Notes under the pieces: model-generated | Database searches by the model: none | The model's input: the letters and a program-made list of their open reading frames with translations, nothing else | What the model was told of the DNA's origin: nothing | DNA from: Adiantum capillus-veneris | Taxonomy: Eukaryota; Streptophyta; Polypodiopsida; Polypodiales; Pteridaceae | Direction: 5' to 3' | NCBI GenBank assembly: GCA_014529385.2 | Contig: CM043963.1 | Location: 105,491,912 to 105,555,911, forward strand | DNA length: 64,000 nucleotides | Position numbers and translations under genes: made by a program | Part shown: positions 21,359 to 32,859 of the stretch, piece by piece | Layout: every line of letters starts with the position of its first letter | Numbering within the stretch: the stretch's first letter is position 1

Positions 21359-22594
21359 GTGGGGCCGTCCAATCGAAACACCTATCTCTCAACGAGGATC
21401 TTATGTCCTTGTAATCAATGCAAGCATGCTGTGCGACAGACAAGACGCATTTCTTTGCAGCACGTTCTCGAATTTGGCGAGTTCGATCCACCTATTATAG
21501 ATCGATTTGTTGCGAATTATAACTCATTGGACTATGACACTGGCCAACAGGTAGCAATCTTGCAACCCAATAGACGTGTTTGCAGGCGCTTTGGTCAAGC
21601 AGCATATGTGAGGCCACAAGATGTAGCCTCTGACAGCTCGGGGGATGATCATATAGACCACATTTCCAACGAGGCAATGTTTGAGCCCGTGATCGATGAA
21701 ATGACCGAGACGATCATGGATTCAGAAAGGCTTTTCTATGATGATATGAAAAGTGAAGCCGATACGCCATTGTATGATGGAGCACGTGTGTCTAAATTGA
21801 AGGCGCTCCTGGTTCTTCTCAACATGCAGACAAAGTTGGATGGAGTGACACTAGCGTCACAACGCTTTTCAGGTGATCTATTACAATGTGTTTATTTAAT
21901 TAAAAAACTCTAGATGTATAATAATCTGATAGATTTTTACACAATTGTACCGTAATTTTTTTGTTGTGTAGATTGCTCAAAGAGCACATACTGCCAGTTG
22001 ATAATGTGATGCCAGATTCCAGAGAGGAAGCAAGAAAGATCTTGCAAAACTTGGGGATGGATTAAAATTCGATGCACGCTTGTCCTAACAACTGCATTCT
22101 TTTCAGAGGGGAATACATAGACATGGAGAAGTGTTCGAAATATGATTCCGAAAGATATCGAGTAGATCTCCACGAAACTAAAATTCCACAAAAGGTTTTG
22201 CGACATTTTTCTCTGCTTCCTTGCATCAAGCATTTCTTCGAATGTAAGTCCATGGCCGCCCTAGCATCATGGCATGAGGAGAATAAATCTTCGGATGGTG
22301 TGCTACGGATTCCTGCAGATTGCGCAGCCTGGAAACATATAGATGAAACATGGTCGGATTTTGCCAGGGAAGCTCGAAATTGCGCCTAGGCCTGGTTATG
22401 GATGGTGTAAATCCATTTGGTCAAAGATCAACATCTTACAGTGTATGGCCCGGTGTCATCGTCAACTACAACATTCCCCCGTGGTTGACTACAAAGAAGG
22501 GGCACCTATTGCTAAGCTTGATTGTGCCAGGGCGGTATAAAGTGAAGAATATGGATGTGTATCTTTGTCCACTATTGGAAGAGCTACAATAATT
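21359..22594 (+). pseudogene. TNP2-like CACTA transposase, truncated
   Basis: Exon-like blocks carry the N-terminal transposase-associated domain (Cys-Pro-Cys-x2-Cys near 21400) and the start of the Transposase_21 domain. These include the Pro-Leu-Tyr-Asp-Gly segment near 21770, His-Ala-Cys-Pro-Asn-Asn-Cys with Arg-Gly-Glu-Tyr near 22070-22120, Pro-x-Lys-Val-Leu-Arg-x-Phe, Trp-His, and Asp-Gly-x-Asn-Pro-Phe-Gly near 22400. An intron-like AT-rich gap with TAG at its end separates 21913 from 21972. A TAA at 22063 and a frameshift near 22385 break the frame. The coding match stops near 22594, so the larger C-terminal half of the usual roughly 800-residue transposase is missing. Such proteins cut at the TIRs during transposition. 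Confidence 0.75.
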
Positions 22595-23491
22595 GTGGAT
22601 TGGCATAGAAGTGGTGGATATGAGTTTCTTTCTTCTTTGTCACCCCAACAGAGACAGTGGTACGTGGAGCGTCATCGCTTTGGAGCACCATCACGCGTTC
22701 CTACTCCTTTAGCGTCTCCTTCTGTTTCGGAGCATTCAACTCGCTCCGAAGATTCGGTGTCAACGAGACGATCTTCACATTCGTTTAGGCACCGGTGCTC
22801 TATTGGTGGCGGCGGCGGTTGTTGTGGAGATGCTGTCGTCGATGCCTCAACACCGCCTCGTATTCGACGAAGCTCTTTACCCTCCTCTTATTTGCCCGCC
22901 CACACACGAGCCACAACATCTCCATCTACACCAAGTTTTGCGCGGCTGACGGCCGCTCCTAGCGTCTACACACCACTAGCTACTCCTCCAGGGGTCACTC
23001 CAGTCCACACTCCTTGCTTCGGGGCCCAGACTCTAGTGGAGACACCTGACGTCCGTACCCTCATCGACACGCCGCTAGAGACCCCTTCTGGGACACCCAG
23101 GTTCACACGTCACCGGAGAGAGGGCTTGTTTACTCCGTCGACTTCAACGACGGCATCATCTTGGATGATGAAGGCAAGAAGGTGATCTCCCGCATGCGTC
23201 ATCTTTGCTCTCAGGTGTTTGGACACTACATACTAGACACCTGGAGTGAAGTACCAAGTGATTTAAAAGACAGAGTCATTAGCATGCTGCATGACGAGTT
23301 TCCCGTTTCAACACTGGACGACCGCTTCAATGAAGACCTGATGAAGGTTTGAATGCGCGAATACTGCAAGCACAAGCGTTCTGAAGTGCAAAAAGCAATT
23401 AAGCATGGGTGGAATAGACCAGATTGGCTGGCCAAAGAAGATTGGAAGAATGCAAAGAAAGCAGCGCGCGAGAATCCCGACAAGTGGAAGC
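22595..23491 (+). pseudogene. Second CACTA gene (Transposase_24-like), 5' part
   Basis: A Ser/Thr/Pro-rich stretch (22620-23130) is followed by a conserved-looking block in another frame from about 23130. That block has Trp-Ser-Glu-Val-Pro and Lys-Asp-Arg-Val-Ile, then an in-frame TGA at 23350, a Lys/Arg-rich helix with Arg-Pro-x-Trp-Leu and Trp-x-x-Ala-Lys-Lys, and Asn-Pro-Asp-Lys-Trp-Lys at the copia junction. This is the layout of the plant Ptta/En/Spm second-gene domain (Transposase_24), whose TNPA-like products bind subterminal repeats. The same frame resumes after the copia element at 28583, showing that copia disrupted it. Confidence 0.65.
23487..23491. other. Left target-site duplication (gaagc) of the copia element
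   Basis: gaagc recurs at 28583-28587 right after the other LTR. Confidence 0.9.
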
Positions 23492-23718
23492 TGTTGAAAT
23501 TAGGGTTGCAGAGAAACATACACAGCTTGGAGAAGAGGAAGGAAGCTCAAGGCACACAATAGAGAGTGTATTACTTAGTGTGCAATGGAAAGATAGATAG
23601 CCCTAGAGTGATGGGCGTATATACAATGCACGGGGGAAAAAACCTCCTAAAGAGGGAAAAAATGCCCCGGCGGTCCTAATGTGTTCACACACATCACTAC
23701 CACATGTATATGGTAACA
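23492..23718 (-). repeat. 3' LTR of the copia element
   Basis: 'tgttgaaatt' to 'tatggtaaca'; same length as the right LTR, with five differences. Confidence 0.92.
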
Positions 23719-23730
23719 AATCCCCCCTGG
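23719..23730 (-). other. Polypurine tract of the copia element
   Basis: On the minus strand 'ccaggggggatt' directly precedes the LTR start. Confidence 0.8.
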
Positions 23731-23793
23731 AGTGATGCGGTGAACGAGAGCTGGCACATGAGTAAAGGGAAGTGCCATGCCCTGAGGACAGGA

Positions 23794-25987
23794 TCAGTCC
23801 ACAAAGGGGAGTAAGCCCAAAGCTTTGCGGAAAGCTTCAAGCTTCTCACGAGAAAATGCCTTTGTGAAAAGATCTGCAAGGTTGTCCTGTGTTGGCACAT
23901 AAGCCAAGCTGATCTCTCTTGCTGAGAGCCTCTCCCTGACATAGTGGTAATGCACCTCAATGTGCTTTGTGCGAGCATGAAAAACTGGGTTCCTCGCAAC
24001 CGCCAATGCGCTCTGACTGTCAGTGTAGATAGTGTTGGCAGTGTCCTGTCCAACACCCAAATCAGCCATAAGGCGTCTGAGCCATACACACTCAACCGTA
24101 GTTGTGAAGACTGCCCTGTACTCAGCCTCACAACTCGAAGTGGCCATAGTAGGTTGCTTCTTGCTCAACCATGATATACATGAACTGCCAAGCATGAAAC
24201 AAAAACCACTTGTGGACACTCGCGTGTCAAAACAACCAGCCCAATCTGAGTCCGAAAAAGCATGTAAGTCTGGCGGCAATGATCCCCCCTTGGGATAAAA
24301 CAAGCCAAGATGTAAAGTGCCACTAAGGTAGCGGAAAATCCTCTTGACAACCTGCCAATGCTTAGACCCTGGGCTATGCATAAATCTGATGACCTGTGAG
24401 ACTGCAAAGTGAATATCTGGCCTCGTGTTGCATACATAAATGAGGCAGCCAACAACAGTTTGGTAAAGAGTGACATCAGCAGGATCACCAGCATCATGTA
24501 GACTCAACTTCATACCTGTTTCCATGGGAGTGGCAATAGGTTTGCAATCCTCAAGTCCAAACTTACATAGCAAAGTCTCTATGTAACTTTTCTGACACAA
24601 GGCAATACCACCATCACACTGCTTAAACTGTATACCCAAATAATGATGGAACAGCCCCAAATCTTTCATCTTGAAAGTAGCATTCAAATCAGCCTTAAAT
24701 TCAACAATATGTCTCTCATTTGGTCCAGTGATAAGAAAATCATCAACATAAAGAACCACGATGAGAAATACATCACCCTCACGCTTTACATACAATGTGC
24801 TTTCTGTTGGACTGTTACGAAAGCCTTGTTTGACCAAATGAGTGTCAGCTTTCTCATACCAAGCACGAGGAGATTTCTTCAACCCATACAAAGCCTTGTT
24901 ACATTTGCACAATTTGTCCTCTTGTCCTTTTATGACAAAACTGCGAGGCTGCGTTACATAAACTTCCTCAAATATGTCACCATTCAAGAAAGCAGTAACA
25001 ATGTCTGATTGATGTACATCCCAACCAAAATGAGCTGCCAATGCACATAGAAAATGCACAGTAGTCATACGACAAGTGGGAGAAAAAGTCTCTTCATAAT
25101 CTATGCCTTTTTGCTGTGCATAACCCTTTGCAACAAGTCGAGCTTTATGGCGATCGATCTCACCATCCGGCTTGCGTTTTAACTTGTAAACCCACTTTGT
25201 ACCAATGGCCTTTTTGCCAGGAGGCAAATCACATAAAGTCCATGTGTCATTTTCTATAAGTGCATCATATTCTGATTGCATGACAGCCATCCAATTTTCT
25301 GAATTCTGTGCTTCATCAAAAGACAGAGGCTCCTCAACATCATGTAAACTAGACACAACCAAAGCATAACAATCTGATGCATAAGATGCATGGCGAGAGC
25401 CTGAACGAGTACGACTAGACAAAGGTGCATCCAATTTACTGTAACGCAAAGTGTGCACCAGCCATTTTGGCATACCTCTAGCCTGCTCATTTTCAGCCCT
25501 TTCCTCATCAAGTATATCATGTACATCTGCATCAGTAATAGGCTGATCTAAAACATTTTCAGAAACCCCCATAGGCTGTACATTTGCCTCATTGGAACTT
25601 ACATTCGTATTTCCACCACTGAAAAGAGGCAACAAAGTGTCATAAATGTCCTGTGAGCTTACATTACTGTCTCTAGTACATGACAGCAAGGGCTGAATAG
25701 AATCTTCCAGAAACACTACATCCCGAGAAACCAGAATACGTTTTGTTTGTGGATGATACAACCTGTAACCTTTGCTTTTAGCACTATAACCAACAAAAAT
25801 ACATTTGACAGCCTTATCATCCAATTTTCTGCGCTGCACTTGTGGCACCAAAGCATATGCCAAACAGCCAAAAACACGCATGTGTTCAATAGAAGGCTTT
25901 CTATCATGCCATGCTTCATATGGAGTAATAGACTACAAAGCTTTCGTAGGACACCTGTTAAGTACATAAGTGGCACACATGATGGCC
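23794..25987 (-). pseudogene. Copia pol, C-terminal part: integrase end, RT, RNase H
   Basis: This frame continues the polyprotein after a small indel near 25990. It first meets a TAG at 25933-25935 (a probable former CAG) and is then open for 695 codons. It begins with the integrase C-terminal region (Arg-Val-Phe-Gly-Cys). The copia RT follows, with Trp-Val-Tyr-Lys-Leu-Lys, Ala-Leu-Tyr-Gly-Leu-Lys and the catalytic Tyr-Val-Asp-Asp at 24739-24750. RNase H follows (Ser-Asp-Ser-Asp-Trp-Ala-Gly, Cys-Glu-Ala-Glu-Tyr, Thr-Asp-Ser-Gln-Ser-Ala), ending in Asn-Leu-Ala-Asp-Leu-Phe-Thr-Lys. All catalytic residues looked for are present, so the break upstream is the main defect. Confidence 0.88.
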
Positions 25988-28078
25988 TCAAGACAAAGAA
26001 TGCGGTAAAGCTTGACTTTTGACCATACATCGTGCCATTTCCGTCAGTGACCTGTTTTTCCTCTCAGAAACACCATTTTGTTGAGGCGTATAAGGCACTG
26101 TACATTGGTGTTTTATCCCACGACTGGCCAGAAATGCATTAAATTCATGAGACATAAACTCCCCCCCTCGATCGGAACGGAGGGTGCCCATAGTACATTT
26201 CGAGACATTTTCAGCCATAGCCAGAAATTGTTTGAAGCACATAAAAACTTTGGACTTCGCTTTAAGCGGAAATACCCATGCATGCCTGGAGTAATCATCA
26301 ATGAAAGTCACGAAGTATAGGTAATTGACCAAGGACGGAGTTTGCATGGGCCCACAAACATCACTATACACAAGCTGCAACCTGCATGTGGCCCGAACTG
26401 AACCATCCTTTGGAAATTTAGAACGCTGCATCTTACCCAAAATACAGCCTACACAAACATGTTTGACAGGTGCTTCAAGAGGTGGCAAAGAAGCAACCAT
26501 ATCAGATTTCTTCAAACACAGCAAACTGTCAAAATTCAGATGACCAAAACGTGCATGCCAAAGTTTTGCATCTGAAATAGCCCTTGAATCTGCAACAGCA
26601 TTTGCAGAATTTTGTCCACACTTGTCATACAAAGTGAGCTTATACAGCCCACGGCACAAAAGCCCAGACGCAACAATTTCATCACCAAAACTGAGATCAT
26701 GAATTGTACATCTGTCATCCACAAATTTGGCTACAAGTCCAAGTCTAGCAAGTGCGGATACAGACAAGAGATTATTCTTGATCCCAGGTACATACAGTGC
26801 ATCAACAAGTGTGAAGGAACTGCCATTAGCAGCAGTGAGGACAATCTTTCCAACTCCCTGAACTGGATAAGAGGCGTTGTTGGCACAAGTGACTGAATTC
26901 CCATGAGGGACAGACTCGAGAGAGGTAAACAATTCACGATGTGAGGTAATGTGCTTTGTAGCACCACTGTCGAAATACCACACATGTGAATCTGCAGCAA
27001 CTGACAAGCATACATCATGGACATCAGGATTGTAAGTGCACTCTGCGCTAAAAGCCCATTCTGCATCAACATCAGCAACACAGTCTCCTTTCACAGAAGA
27101 CTCAACAATGGCTGCATTTGTAGTGGAACCAGCATTTGCAGTGGAACCACCCTCTTTCTTCTCAGCCTCTTTGGCCTTCAACTTAGGACACGACTTGATC
27201 ATGTGATCATTGGCTTTACAATAATAGCAACGCATCTTCTTTTTGCCCTTATCACCAGAATTGCCAGACGAAGTACTGCTAGCAGAAGCATTAGGAACAT
27301 AATTTTTGCCACTCGCAACAGAACCATAAGAAGTGGCTGCATTACTGTTACCACCCTTTCTTTGAGAAGCAATATAGGCCTGTTCAACTGCACACTGCCT
27401 AGTCCTGTTTTTTCTGGAAAGTGACTCTTGAAACAGCAATGTGCATAATGCATCAAACTTGACAACTTCAGGATTTCCTTGGGTCATCAGTCTCCATGTA
27501 CTAGCAAATGTCTGGTAGGAATCTGGTAAGGCATCAAGAACCGTCTGCACAAGGGAACTGTCTGAAATGACTTCACCTGCAGAAATAAGCTGCTCATTGA
27601 TATCCTTGACACTAGCAAGGAAAGTGTCCATATCATCTTCCTCCTGCATAATCTTTGACTCCAGCTCTTTACGCAGCAAAGCAATTTTAGCCTCATTGCG
27701 GCTTGCATAAAGACCTGCTAGAATATCCCAAGCCTGTTTTGCAGATTTTGCAGAACGGATGTGAGGAACAATGGTGCGCTTCACAGAGAACGCAATCAAT
27801 GCATGAGCCTGCGCATCCTTAACATCCCAACGAGCTTGTTCTGCCGTAGGCAAAACAACTCTAACAGCTGCAATCCTTGCAGCAAGACCTGCAACATCCT
27901 CAACATCGCCTACATCCTCAAAACCAGGACGTACATCAATGCCCTGCACAATGTTCCAGACACCCTTTGACACAAGAACATGTTGCATCATATAAGCCCA
28001 CATAGGGTAGTTGTCCCCATCCAACCTATCCTCAGCAGCAAACATCTTGAACACATCTGTGTTGTTGTTGTCAGCCAT
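25988..28078 (-). pseudogene. Copia gag, protease and most of integrase
   Basis: From the ATG at 28078 the frame runs about 696 codons. The N-terminal gag has the Leu-Asp-Gly-Asp-Asn-Tyr-x-x-Trp segment of copia capsids and a UBN2-like helical part, and ends in a CX2CX4HX4C zinc knuckle near 27190-27235. The protease has Asp-Ser-Gly-Ala at 26961-26972. The pre-integrase zinc region shows His-x-Arg-Phe-Gly-His and Cys-x-Gly-Cys. The integrase core has its two Asp residues (Ser-Asp-Val-Cys-Gly-Pro, Ser-Asp-Arg-Gly-Gly) and Glu in Ser-Glu-Arg. The frame ends at TGA 25988 because of a small deletion near 25995. The earlier open start near 28138 uses TTG and is not needed. Confidence 0.88.
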
Positions 28079-28341
28079 GGTAAATGCTGCACCTGATGTG
28101 AAAACTGCCCGAAAGTAGGAGAAACCGAGCGGGAACAACCTGTGCTATATAGCACAAACTGTAGAAGACTGTAAGGCATTTGTTATGCAGAAAACGGCAC
28201 TGACAAAAATTCTGCACAAAATGACAAAATAGCCTGTGTAGTATTGCCTGTGCAAACGCTCGCCAAAGCTCACTCAAATCGGAGAAAGTGAGCAGGCGTG
28301 TGCTGGAGCAGCTGGCGACTAACCCTGGGAGGACGTGACCT

Positions 28342-28353
28342 GCTCTGATACCA
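28342..28353 (-). other. Primer-binding site of the copia element (initiator Met tRNA)
   Basis: On the minus strand TGGTATCAGAGC lies two bases inside the 5' LTR; this is the standard plant copia primer site. Confidence 0.9.
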
Positions 28354-28355
28354 AT

Positions 28356-28582
28356 TGTTGGAATTAGGGTTGCAGAGAAACATACACAGCTTGGAGAAGA
28401 CGAAGGAAGCTCAAGGCACACAATAGAGAGTGTATTACTTAGTGTGCAATGGAAAGATAGATAGCCCTAGAGTGATAGGCGTATATACAATGCACGGGGG
28501 AAAAAACCTCCTAAAGAGGGAAAAAATGCCCTGGCGGTCCTAGTGTGTTCACACACATCACTACCACATGTATATGGTAACA
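28356..28582 (-). repeat. 5' LTR of the copia element
   Basis: 'tgttggaatt' to 'tatggtaaca'; partner of 23492-23718. Confidence 0.92.
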
Positions 28583-29040
28583 GAAGCAACAAAAGGAGGC
28601 AACCAGAGCGCGAGTAGAGGCAGGGAGCTCGCACCACTTGGGGAGCGACGGTGGGTGGGAATCATTTGAGGCCGATTTTGTAAGTGTTTTCGCATTGCTC
28701 TTTAGGTTTGATAGTTTAGGGTTTAGGGGTTTTTAAATTCTAACATAATGGATTCTTTGTATGTTTGACAGTGATCGATGTGACAGGACGTGACCCCACA
28801 CCGTACGAGTGCGAGTACGTAGGAAGAAAGGGTTTAAACGCCTTGATGGACATTCTGAGTTCTCACGGCGGCATGGTTAGTATTAGGGTTTACTCTTTTC
28901 TATTTGTTGCATTGTTTTATAATTATATGTTTATACTTACAGAAAGCTGTCTTATTGTTTTTTTTTGCAAAATCCGATAGATACGCCACTTGGACGCGAT
29001 GGGACGTTTGATTAGACGACGTCAGTCTAGCCATAGCTAG
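28583..29040 (+). pseudogene. Second CACTA gene, 3' exons after the copia insertion
   Basis: Immediately after the TSD the frame of the Transposase_24-like gene continues through a Gln/Lys/Ala-rich segment and Gly-Ser..Gly-Trp-Glu-Ser-Phe, ending at a consensus donor (gtaagt, near 28680). A coding block at about 28769-28873 (from an acceptor 'tttgacag' to Gly-Gly-Met) and a short last exon 28981-29040 ending TAG, preceded by 'ccgatag', complete it. The phase between the first two blocks does not fit by one base, so either a splice site is misassigned or an indel has occurred. The product would be a TNPA-like DNA-binding protein. Confidence 0.55.
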
Positions 29041-29459
29041 ATAGCATTAGTTTTCTTTTGTCATAGCATATGTATCATGAGATGACGTTTATACGTCTTT
29101 TTGAAAACCATGTATATTTTTTCAATAATGACAATGGTGTTGTAACTATTACATTTGCAAAGTTTAACAATCAAATGATATTGCCTATGATGTATACAAT
29201 TGTCATTGATTTACTTTCATCAATTTACTTTTGTATCTTTATTCTGCAAACAATACTATGGATGCAAACAATACTATGGATGATGGAGTTAATGGTTATA
29301 TTATTTTGTGGGTGACTACTTTGGGTCTATATTTAAGCTTGCACTTTCTTTCAAAGGTGAATCTGGGGTTATCTTGGATTCATTTAGGTTTACTCAATTA
29401 TTGAAACATTCAATATGGTTGATGGAATGCCCTGCTACCAATTTTTTTTTCTTTGGGGC
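29041..29459. other. AT-rich 3' region of the CACTA element
   Basis: No conserved frame; contains a small duplication of 'caatactatggatg' near 29250-29283. Probably the 3' UTR and flank of the second gene. Confidence 0.4.
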
Positions 29460-29660
29460 GTTGCTATGACCGTCGCTATATAAGGCTCTACAATGTCGCT
29501 ATAAGCATCGCTATAGGTAGCCTAAACGTCACTATGATCGTCGCTATAGGCGTCGGTATATAGCGATGGCTATAGCGACGCTGATAGCGACGTTCCCGTA
29601 TTGACGCTGTTAGCGACACCGGGGAGTATAAAAACCCAATGTATTTCCGTCGCTAACAGC
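29460..29660. promoter_or_regulatory. Right subterminal motif cluster of the CACTA element
   Basis: About ten variants of 'cgtcgctata'/'tagcgacg' in both orientations occur in 200 bp, denser than at the left end. By analogy with En/Spm these would be TNPA-like binding sites. Confidence 0.6.
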
Positions 29661-29676
29661 GTTACAAGTGCACACA

Positions 29677-29689
29677 ACCTCTTGTAGTG
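29677..29689 (-). repeat. Right terminal inverted repeat of the CACTA element
   Basis: 'acctcttgtagtg', exact complement of the left end; followed by the ttc duplication. Confidence 0.9.
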
Positions 29690-29692
29690 TTC

Positions 29693-30415
29693 GCTAGCAA
29701 TTTTCCCTCAAAGGTAAACCTTTGGCGTGAATATTTAGAAAGCTCACCCACTCGCAACACAAGAAGGGAGTTGTTGGGAGTGAAACCCTAAGAGGCACCG
29801 GAACAAGTGCACGTTCCAACAAGGCACTAGCGGGCAAGGGAGGCGCGTTCATAGAAGCTACCAATGATAAGTCTCGACGAGGCACACCAGCTTCATCCAA
29901 CCGGACTACAAAAGCACCCAACAAGCAAGCATGTGAGACAACAACCAAACAAACAACAAGAAGAAGAACGGGCTAAAAGCCACCTTCATCGTAAGCCTCC
30001 TTTGTGGCAAGTTGTAAGCCCTTGCAAAGGAAAGGACGAGCACCTTTTTTGATCGACGATGTCGTATGCAAGTACTGGTCACGTTCGATCCTTGGGCTGC
30101 CTCCTGCCACCACAAGAGCCTGTGAAGGCGAAACAACACCAAATCCAAGGCTCTTGACACCACCAAACACAACAGCGGATGGCGCCTTCAATGGAATGGA
30201 CGTTGTACAAGCACGCATCTTTGACACAACAAAGCGTGCATGAATGACATGAACATGTTAGTGTCTAGTGCAAGAGTGGTGATTCAGACCTGCAACAAGT
30301 TGCTTTTCAATATGGGAGGAGCATCCAACATCAACTTTGGCCTTCCCTTTAAACTTCACGGTTGCATTTTGGAAGGCCTCATCAAGTTCTACAAGGGCAC
30401 ATGATAGGTTGAAGT
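29693..30415 (-). pseudogene. Exon-like pieces of a minus-strand host gene, middle part
   Basis: An open block at about 30415-30289 (encoding Glu-Leu-Asp-Glu-Ala-Phe and a Lys-rich strand) ends at a GT donor. A 70-nt intron-like gap (30288-30219) ends in 'caaag', and the frame joins in phase to a second coding-like block below 30218 with Tyr-Asn-Val-His-Ser-Ile-Glu-Gly. Below about 30080 the choice of frame is unclear. Strand and order agree with the exon blocks at 32860-34262 and 4767-5788, so all may be parts of one gene split by the CACTA and OTA-like insertions. No family was recognised. This could also be an older transposon relic. Confidence 0.35.
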
Positions 30416-31500
30416 ATATGTACGAAGTATGTCATGAATGACGAAGTGAAGCAAGAAGCGATGCACAAACCACAAGCCCCATCAATGAAATACACCACAC
30501 AAACTTTCAAGCACAAGAACTTTGTAAACCTCTCTCAAGTCACCGTTGTCCATATCTATAAGCTCTGAAGACCAAGCATGCTCTTCGCCAGCATTCGCCA
30601 TAAGAATCTATTTCAATAGCAAGCACACTTATTTTTAACTCCTATTTAAGCACTATTGCAATCCCCAATTACAACAAACAACACTTGATAATACTCTCTT
30701 AGCACTTCATAATACTCTCTTTCCAGAAGTATGGGGAATATCAAGACAACAAAGTTCTCACGCAAAAGAAGACAACAAAAAAGAAAAAGCTTTCCTTTAT
30801 GCTCTTTCAAGTAGAGGCAAAAATGTAGCACACAACGCAAGAAGCAAACTAATAATACTGTCAGACATCAGTACCAACAAGTTGACACAAACCTCACATA
30901 ATCCATGCAAAGCATGGCATACACCTCACATAATCAATGCACACCAAGAGGAGATACTTAGCCCAAAACAGAAGAACAATAGCAACGGGCACTAACCACA
31001 GGGAATTGATGTAAGAGAGAAAAAAATGATGCACATCACCGCCCCAAGCATGCACTATATTGGAGGTTGGTGACCTTGTACAAGAGGGTAAGTTGAAACG
31101 GTAGGCGCCTTGCCTTAGACTCCAGAGCATGATTCTCTGGTCACATATTCCTTGCAAGCCGCCCTGTCAAAAGGGCGAGAGAATTTACGTTAAATGTTCA
31201 TTACAAATAATAGTATAATGTAGCATTAATTGCCACATATTGCACAACCATTAAATTTCCAATTCGTATTTTCTTAATTTCTTTGACCGAAGAAGCCATA
31301 TTTTTGAAATTTATGAACTCTAAAAAACATTGTAAAATTGCTCTATACCATCACTATGGCTACCCCTTAGGGCAGGCCAAAAAGATTTACTAAAAGTAAA
31401 AGTGAGTGAGACACAAGGGAAAGGCGCTACAGAAGGAAGGCACGGTATGAGTGTGAAGTGTGAGTGTGAGCGAGCGGCAAGGGAAGGCGCTACAGAAACA
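30416..31500. other. Unassigned AT-rich sequence
   Basis: No repeat boundary or conserved protein was seen. Minus-strand short frames at 30646-30840 and 30894-31157 have no convincing coding pattern. It may be intron of the gene remnant described on either side. Confidence 0.3.
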
Positions 31501-31522
31501 AGGTACGTCAATTCTCAGTGTC

Positions 31523-31526
<4 letters not shown>

Positions 31527-31560
<34 letters not shown>
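31527..31560. repeat. (GA)n microsatellite
   Basis: A pure GA run of about 17 units with GC-richer flanks. Confidence 0.9.
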
Positions 31561-31562
<2 letters not shown>

Positions 31563-32093
31563 GGTTGCAGAGTAGACGATGGGCTGGCTGTGGCGGATGG
31601 AGGCAAATGCAACATGGATAACACGAGCAGCCAGCAGTAGGCCGTAAAGGCAAAACGGCAAGTGAGGAAAAGGTGGACCTCAATTTTGAAGCCAACAGCA
31701 AGCATATCAGAAAAGGGGGCAATCACTTTAAATCCTAAATTTAAAAAAATCTTCAAGGATGCTGCAAGGGAAGTGGAGCGGCAATCGGTGGGCAGCTCGG
31801 TAACTGGCGGGCAGGGACATCTGAGCATTGCAGGGGGTGTGACAAGATGTGCCCGAGCTACAAGTGCTTCGACGTCGAGCGGAGGGTGTGCCAGGTCAGC
31901 ATGTCGCTGGAGGAGGTGTAGGAGGGTAGGAGCTTTTTGTTTTTTTAGAGAAAAGTGTCGTGCTAACAACATCTAAGCGTTCGTGGTATAATGGCTTAGA
32001 GGGTTGCGTCTTTGAGCAGAGAAGTCAATCAGCCCGATTTCAAAAATATCAAAGTTGCCAGAATGTGGTGCACATCTTAAAAAAAGGCTAACA
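31561..32093. other. Unassigned sequence with short overlapping open frames
   Basis: Both strands are open over about 300 bp (31662-31976 plus, 31508-31972 minus), which usually signals composition rather than a gene. No domain was recognised. Confidence 0.3.
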
Positions 32094-32096
32094 TTA

Positions 32097-32229
32097 AAAT
32101 GTATGTAAAGCCTCACCAACATACAGATACACAAGCGAACAAACATTTTTTTTTGGAGTGCAATGTATGTAAAGCCTCACCAGCATACATACAGACACAC
32201 AAGCGAACAAACATTTTTTTTGGAGTGCA
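32097..32229. repeat. Tandem duplication, about 66-bp unit, two copies
   Basis: The unit beginning 'atgtatgtaaagcctcacc' and ending 'tttttggagtgca' occurs twice in a row with a few differences. Confidence 0.85.
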
Positions 32230-32859
32230 ATCAAGTACAAGAGTAAACGAATCCAACTTGTAGACTCGATTTTTTTTTTCTTCGACACACCAGAAGTCCC
32301 AAAGAAGGAGGTGCTTATTTCTTTCAAGTAGCCATGTTACATGGTCGGGCAAGGACCGCGTACCATCGTGCAAAGAGCCACGCGTAGGCATCACCATGGC
32401 CACCTATTTGATGCACCACGTGCTCGAACGAAGGAGAGAACTCGTAGCAACCAGCTAGACTCAATGAATCTATGTGATCCTCACATTCTACTTATCCATG
32501 TATCCAAAAATGTCTGAATTGATGAATTAGTAAATGCAAAAGTAGGACAACACAACAACATTCAATCAAGGAAGAACTCAAACGATAATTCACTTCTATA
32601 TTGACCCAACTAATCTAGATTATCTAGAGAAAAAACTTGATTGGCGTATCCAAAACAAAATCACAACTCAAATTGAAACACAAATAACCATTAATTAGTA
32701 CATTTGTCTAAAGAAAAGATTTTGACTTTATAGTAAGTAAATGAGGACTCAAAATTGAAACTTAACATGTATGAATGTGTATTCTAAGATTCTACTGGGT
32801 TTTCATTTTGCTACAAACAATGATCATTGTTGTCTAGTGGACTGCAAAATTTGTGATAC
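32230..32859. other. AT-rich sequence without a recognised feature
   Basis: No convincing coding frame or repeat boundary; may be intron or flank of the gene remnant to its right. Confidence 0.35.

Larger units (their letters stand above)
23492..28582 (-). mobile_element. Ty1/copia LTR retrotransposon, nearly intact, 5.1 kb
   Basis: Two 227-bp LTRs flank a minus-strand gag-pol, with an initiator-Met tRNA primer site next to the right LTR, a purine tract next to the left LTR and a perfect 5-bp duplication gaagc. The domain order protease, integrase, RT, RNase H defines copia. The LTRs differ at five positions by eye (about 2%), so insertion was fairly recent. One frameshift and one stop split the polyprotein. 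Confidence 0.93.
19404..29689 (+). mobile_element. CACTA (En/Spm-type) DNA transposon, 10.3 kb including a copia insertion
   Basis: Left end 'cactacaagaggt' and right end 'acctcttgtagtg' are perfect 13-bp inverted repeats, and both sides carry the 3-bp duplication ttc (19401-19403, 29690-29692), diagnostic of the CACTA superfamily. Subterminal zones (19424-19520, 29460-29660) hold many copies of 'agcgacg'/'cgtcgct', the type of short motif bound by a TNPA-like protein. The interior carries a truncated TNP2-like transposase and remnants of a second, Transposase_24-like gene, both on the plus strand. Without the copia insertion the element would be about 5.2 kb. No intact transposase remains, so it can move only if helped in trans. 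Confidence 0.9.

Noticed and set aside
31978-32046. tRNA-like stretch 'cgtggtataatggctta..' with an A-box-like start
   Set aside because: The B-box is poor (GCCCGATTTC), stems cannot be paired convincingly and no SINE body or tail was found.
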